Below are positions 60,859 to 64,000 of a stretch of DNA of 64,000 nt, one piece after another (the first letter of the stretch is position 1; every line of letters starts with the position of its first letter). The stretch comes from Mycobacterium pinniadriaticum (GTDB lineage Bacteria; Actinomycetota; Actinomycetes; Mycobacteriales; Mycobacteriaceae). The position numbers were made by a program, and so were the translations under genes. Under the pieces are notes generated by a model. That model was not told the origin of the DNA. It worked only from the letters and a program-made list of their open reading frames with translations, and ran no database searches. The stretch spans positions 248,001 to 312,000 of the forward strand of contig NZ_JAPJDO010000002.1 in assembly GCF_026242045.1 (NCBI RefSeq), written 5' to 3'.

Positions 60859-62049
60859 ATGACGGTCCGCCAACCTGATCACTTGATGCCGCGGCAATGT
60901 CCGCACTGTGGGTCGACGGTGCCTACAGCGGCGTTCTGCAGCGATTGCGGCGCCGACCTCAGGGGGCCGGAGCCCGGCAGCCGGGCTTTCCTGCGACCCA
61001 AGGCCTTCGCCGTGGCTCCCCGTGAGCCGGTCTACCTCCCGATGGTGACCAGTTCGCTGTTCCCGCGGTTGCCCGAACGCATCCGCACTCCGTTTCGGCA
61101 CGGGATGGCTCTGCTGCTGACCGCGTTGGTCGGGTTCTCCATGCTCCGGTTGCTCGGTCCGCTGGTCATCACCGCCTCCCTCGGCGCGGAGTTGTTGTTC
61201 GTGCTGTACCTGTGGCAGTCCGACGTGTTCCGGGACATGCCCCGTCGGGCCTGGCTGCTCGCCCCCGTACTGGGCGTCGTATTCGGCGTGGGGTGGTGGC
61301 TGTGGACGGGTCAGATCGTCGCTGACTCGTACGACATCCCGCTGGGCGTCAGTTCGCAACTGCAGCATGTGATCAACTTCGGCCTGGTCATCACGCTGGC
61401 CGGGATAGTGCCGATGTTGTTGCCGGTGGTGGTGGTGCGGCTACTGCGCCTGCCCACGCATGAGTCGCTGGATGGTTTCGTCACCGGTGCGCTCGGCGCC
61501 TTGTTCTATTCGGGCGCAGGCACTCTCACCTGGTTCGCGCCGCAGTTCACGACGGACATCCTCGCCGACTACGGACCATGGCGACTCCTCGAGGAAGCCA
61601 TCCTGTACGGCTTCGTCGACCCGGTGACCGCGGCTTCGCTCGGCGGCCTGCTCGGACTGACGCTGTGGATGCGCGTTGGCCGGCCGCGCGGGCGCGGCCG
61701 GGTGCGGCCGCGAACGGCCCTGGCGATCCTCACGGTGATCGCACTACTTGTCTATACAGCGGTGTACATGGTCGATGCCGCCCAACTGGAGCGCACCGCC
61801 GAGTTGGTGGCCAACGTGGCGCTGGCGGCCATCGCCCTGGTCACACTGCGAGCCGGCCTGCAGATCGCGCTCCTCAACGAAGAGCCCGATCCGCCCGGCG
61901 GAGAGCCGATCGTCTGTACCTATTGCCAGCAGGTGGTGCCCGACATGCCGTTCTGCCCGCTGTGCGGGGCGGCCGCGCGCGCGTCGTCGCGCTCGACCCG
62001 CCTCCGCCGCAGGACAGCGGCTCCGGTCGAAGAAGACACATCGACCTGA
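60859..62049 (+). CDS. Polytopic membrane protein with N- and C-terminal zinc ribbons
   Basis: 396 residues. N-terminal ribbon QCPHCGSTVPTAAFCSDCGAD (14-34), eight or nine transmembrane helices between 85 and 360 (for example GMALLLTALVGFSMLRLLGP, LLAPVLGVVFGVGWWLW, FGLVITLAGIVPMLLPVVVV), and a C-terminal ribbon VCTYCQQVVPDMPFCPLCG. The central RLLEEAILYGFVDPVTAAS with its paired Glu is faintly reminiscent of PrsW-type membrane proteases, but other catalytic residues are not clear. The frame is open from 60583 across the previous gene's end; ATG 60859 is preferred, with TAGCCT about 10 nt upstream. Function unknown. Confidence 0.82.
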   Translation: MTVRQPDHLMPRQCPHCGSTVPTAAFCSDCGADLRGPEPGSRAFLRPKAFAVAPREPVYLPMVTSSLFPRLPERIRTPFRHGMALLLTALVGFSMLRLLGPLVITASLGAELLFVLYLWQSDVFRDMPRRAWLLAPVLGVVFGVGWWLWTGQIVADSYDIPLGVSSQLQHVINFGLVITLAGIVPMLLPVVVVRLLRLPTHESLDGFVTGALGALFYSGAGTLTWFAPQFTTDILADYGPWRLLEEAILYGFVDPVTAASLGGLLGLTLWMRVGRPRGRGRVRPRTALAILTVIALLVYTAVYMVDAAQLERTAELVANVALAAIALVTLRAGLQIALLNEEPDPPGGEPIVCTYCQQVVPDMPFCPLCGAAARASSRSTRLRRRTAAPVEEDTST

Positions 62050-62054
62050 CCGGA

Positions 62055-62744
62055 TCAGGCCGGCGGGTCGTCGCGCCAGCTGAAGCTGTCGACGTACTTG
62101 CCCATGTCCTGGGCGATCTGCAGGTTGGCCGCCGACGGCGGGCCTGGCCCGAACTCGGGGCTGAACTCCCGGAACGGCCCGTCGGCGGAGGCCACCAGAG
62201 CGAGATCGTTCTTGACCGCGGCGATGACGATGACCCGTAACGGGTCTGCTCGCATGTCCGGTTGGAAGTTGGCGACCACGCCGTAACCGAGCTGAAAACC
62301 GACTGTGGCGTTCGGCAATTCGTAGGCGACCACTGAGTCGGGGAAATCGTCGGCCATGACCTGCTCGACAACCTGGCGGGCGTCGCGCCCCTCGGCGGGC
62401 CGGCTGAACAACCGGAGAGTCCCGCCATCACCGGCGGTCCATTCGGCGCTCACCCCGTTGGGTTGGGTGGTTACGGTGTAGGCCGCGCCGGGTGCCGGAT
62501 AGGACACCGAGAACTCCCCGTCCGGCGCGACGAAGCGCGGGTTGTTGGCCACCGGCAACCCGGTAGGGGGTCGGCCGCAGTCTGGCGGGCAGACGTAGAG
62601 CGGTGCGTTGGTCACCCGGTGGTCGATGACGGTCAGCACCATCAGCGCCGCGACCAGGCCGACGACCCACAATCCGAGGACGAGAAAATACTGAGGACGG
62701 CGCTGACGCCGCTCCGTGGTGGTGGTGGCCTTCTCCTCGGTCAT
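62055..62744 (-). CDS. Membrane-anchored hypothetical protein
   Basis: 229 residues. A charged cytosolic start (about 20 residues), one transmembrane helix (YFLVLGLWVVGLVAALMVLTV, 19-39) and an extracytoplasmic domain of about 185 residues with a CPPDC pair close to the membrane, then FVAPDGEFSVSYPAPGAAYTV and GGTLRLFSRPAEGRDARQVV. No family is recognised; the outer domain has the look of a beta-sandwich. Its ATG overlaps the TGA of the upstream sedolisin gene (ATGA), so the two are translationally coupled and may work together at the cell surface. Confidence 0.8.
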   Translation of the reverse strand: MTEEKATTTTERRQRRPQYFLVLGLWVVGLVAALMVLTVIDHRVTNAPLYVCPPDCGRPPTGLPVANNPRFVAPDGEFSVSYPAPGAAYTVTTQPNGVSAEWTAGDGGTLRLFSRPAEGRDARQVVEQVMADDFPDSVVAYELPNATVGFQLGYGVVANFQPDMRADPLRVIVIAAVKNDLALVASADGPFREFSPEFGPGPPSAANLQIAQDMGKYVDSFSWRDDPPA

Positions 62745-64000
62745 CGGCCCGCCGATCGAGCCAGCAGAATGGCTTTCACCAGATTCTCCACGTTGGGCGT
62801 CCCCAAGCCGGTCACCATGTCGAAGCCGGTCAGGCTTCCGGTGCTGATCGCGTTGCCACCGAGGCGGATGTCGTGGAAGGCCGGCAGGCGTGAGCCCTGG
62901 GCCACCTTGTAGAGGACGGGATTGATGTCCCCGAGCGGCTTGTCACCGATCGCGGACAGTCTCTCGTTGATGACCGCTGCCATTCCGGCCCAGATCGGTG
63001 CCGATTGGGATGTCCCGCCGCCGACTTGGACCTGCTGGTTGAACACGATCTTGACACCGGTGTTCGGGTCGGCCACCGCGGAGATGTCGGGCACCAGCCG
63101 CTTGCCGGGGGGACCGGCGCCAGGGTCGACGGTCTGCCACGACGGGCGGGCGTACAGTTCCGAGACACCGCCCGCGGTTCCCTGGGTGAGAGGAACGTCG
63201 TACCAGGACTGCTCGGCCAGCCAGCGCCCGTCGGCGTCCGTGGACAACCGGGTGCCGCCGACCGCGGTGATCTCCGGAATCGATCCCACGGCATCGACGC
63301 CGACATCGTCGGGGCTGGGCGGATCCGCCCAGTTGTGGCCGCCCTTGCACTCCAGTCCGGCGAGGTCGCCGGTGGCGATGAACGCGCTGGTGCCTCGGCG
63401 CAGAGCCGCTACCAGGGCCGCGCGCACCGGCGCCAGATCCGCCGCGGTGAACAGGCGGTCGCAGCCCCAGCCGATCGAGAAACTCCAGATCGCGCCCGGA
63501 TACTGGTGGTCCACCGATTCCAGCAGCTTCGCCAGACTCAGGAAGCCCCCGCCGCTCTCCACCGAGGGCCGGGCATTGACCAGGACCAGCTTCGCGTCCG
63601 GAGCGACGGCGTGGATCACCTGCAAGTCCATGTTGGCTTCGCCGCCGCGGCGTTGCGGCATACCCCCGACCACTTCCGGGACGAACGGCGGCAGGTGGAA
63701 CCACGCGGCGAAGCTGTCCATGTCCTGTTGTAGGAATCCGTCGAAACCGAACACCACGACCGTCTGGCCCTTGCCCGTGTAGCCCTGTTGGGTCAACGGC
63801 GTGACGTTGTAGGCGCTGAGCAGCTGGTCGGGTAACAGACCGCCGTCGGGGACGTCGAGCGGCGGGGTCGGCGGGACCGTCTCCCGGTAGGGCAGATAAT
63901 CGAGGATGCGGCCGACGCCGGACACCTCGCTGCGAGCGGTGGCCGGGATGCCGGGCTGCTGCGGTGAGGCGTAGAACACCTGGCCGGCATGGGGGCCACC
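62741..64000 (-). CDS. Sedolisin (S53) family serine-carboxyl protease (partial)
   Basis: 420 codons, open to the window edge, so the N-terminus (signal and most of the pro-region) lies outside. The mature domain starts near LLPDQLLSAYNVTPLTQQGYTGKGQTVVVFGFDG. Catalytic Glu and Asp are in GGEANMDLQVIHAVAPDA (ExxxD spacing as in kumamolisin) and the catalytic Ser is in GGGTSQSAPIWAGM. A C-terminal calcium-site-like segment, PAFHDIRLGGN and GFDMVTGLGTPN, closes the fold. Such enzymes are secreted and active at low pH. The stop overlaps the start of the membrane-anchored protein downstream. Confidence 0.9.
   Translation of the reverse strand, partial: GGPHAGQVFYASPQQPGIPATARSEVSGVGRILDYLPYRETVPPTPPLDVPDGGLLPDQLLSAYNVTPLTQQGYTGKGQTVVVFGFDGFLQQDMDSFAAWFHLPPFVPEVVGGMPQRRGGEANMDLQVIHAVAPDAKLVLVNARPSVESGGGFLSLAKLLESVDHQYPGAIWSFSIGWGCDRLFTAADLAPVRAALVAALRRGTSAFIATGDLAGLECKGGHNWADPPSPDDVGVDAVGSIPEITAVGGTRLSTDADGRWLAEQSWYDVPLTQGTAGGVSELYARPSWQTVDPGAGPPGKRLVPDISAVADPNTGVKIVFNQQVQVGGGTSQSAPIWAGMAAVINERLSAIGDKPLGDINPVLYKVAQGSRLPAFHDIRLGGNAISTGSLTGFDMVTGLGTPNVENLVKAILLARSAGR

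Overview
The window is high-GC, densely packed actinobacterial DNA. It is best read as a chromosomal segment of an environmental, rapidly growing mycobacterium (Mycolicibacterium-type). Gene order from about 1 to 27,100 follows the Mycobacterium tuberculosis block Rv0040c-Rv0058: mtc28, leuS, a MarR regulator, a GntR regulator, an F420-type oxidoreductase, an alpha/beta hydrolase, ino1, a PadR regulator, two small conserved genes, ponA1, a GT87-type membrane mannosyltransferase, rpsF-ssb-rpsR-rplI and dnaB. The order is interrupted by insertions absent from that block: an IS110-family element directly after leuS, an SDR gene plus a glucosylglycerate hydrolase, a cytochrome P450 divergent from the GntR regulator, a PhoX phosphatase and a VapBC-like toxin-antitoxin pair.

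The most notable locus is the IS110-family element (about 3771-5075). Its non-coding left end folds into two consecutive guide-loop structures. Short segments in the loops match the left target flank (9 nt), the right element end (8 nt) and, as reverse complement, the left element end (7 nt). This is the layout expected of a bridge RNA that programs an IS110 recombinase. dnaB carries a 416-residue intein in its P-loop. The intein starts with Ala and keeps the Trp/Cys/Thr set of class 3 inteins, but one LAGLIDADG motif has lost its acidic residue.

From 27,860 to 36,000 lies an accessory catabolic region: a beta-oxidation operon (thiolase, FadB, acyl-CoA dehydrogenase, SDR, TetR) and a SnoaL-like gene, each preceded by a related TTGACAT/ATGTCAA palindrome and therefore probably one TetR regulon. 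Between them is about 1.4 kb of decayed sequence with remnants of an LLM oxidoreductase and of a cyclase-family gene. From 36,400 to 47,200 come an MpaB-type oxygenase, a hydrolase, a two-subunit atypical type II topoisomerase (TopoM-like), a small secreted protein, an AMP-forming ligase and a DASS transporter.

The right third holds a frameshifted DUF1906 gene, a truncated GGDEF copy and its full-length GAF-EAL-PAS-GGDEF paralogue 8 kb away, a TauD dioxygenase divergent from an IclR regulator, a secreted coiled-coil cell-wall protein, an amino-acid permease, a universal stress protein, NDH-2, an orphan MmpS, a fused HadA/HadB-like dehydratase, two zinc-ribbon membrane proteins, and a sedolisin protease that overlaps a membrane-protein gene and runs off the window. 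Many genes have a TANNNT -10 element 6-8 nt before the start codon, indicating leaderless mRNAs, a mycobacterial habit that also helped fix several starts.
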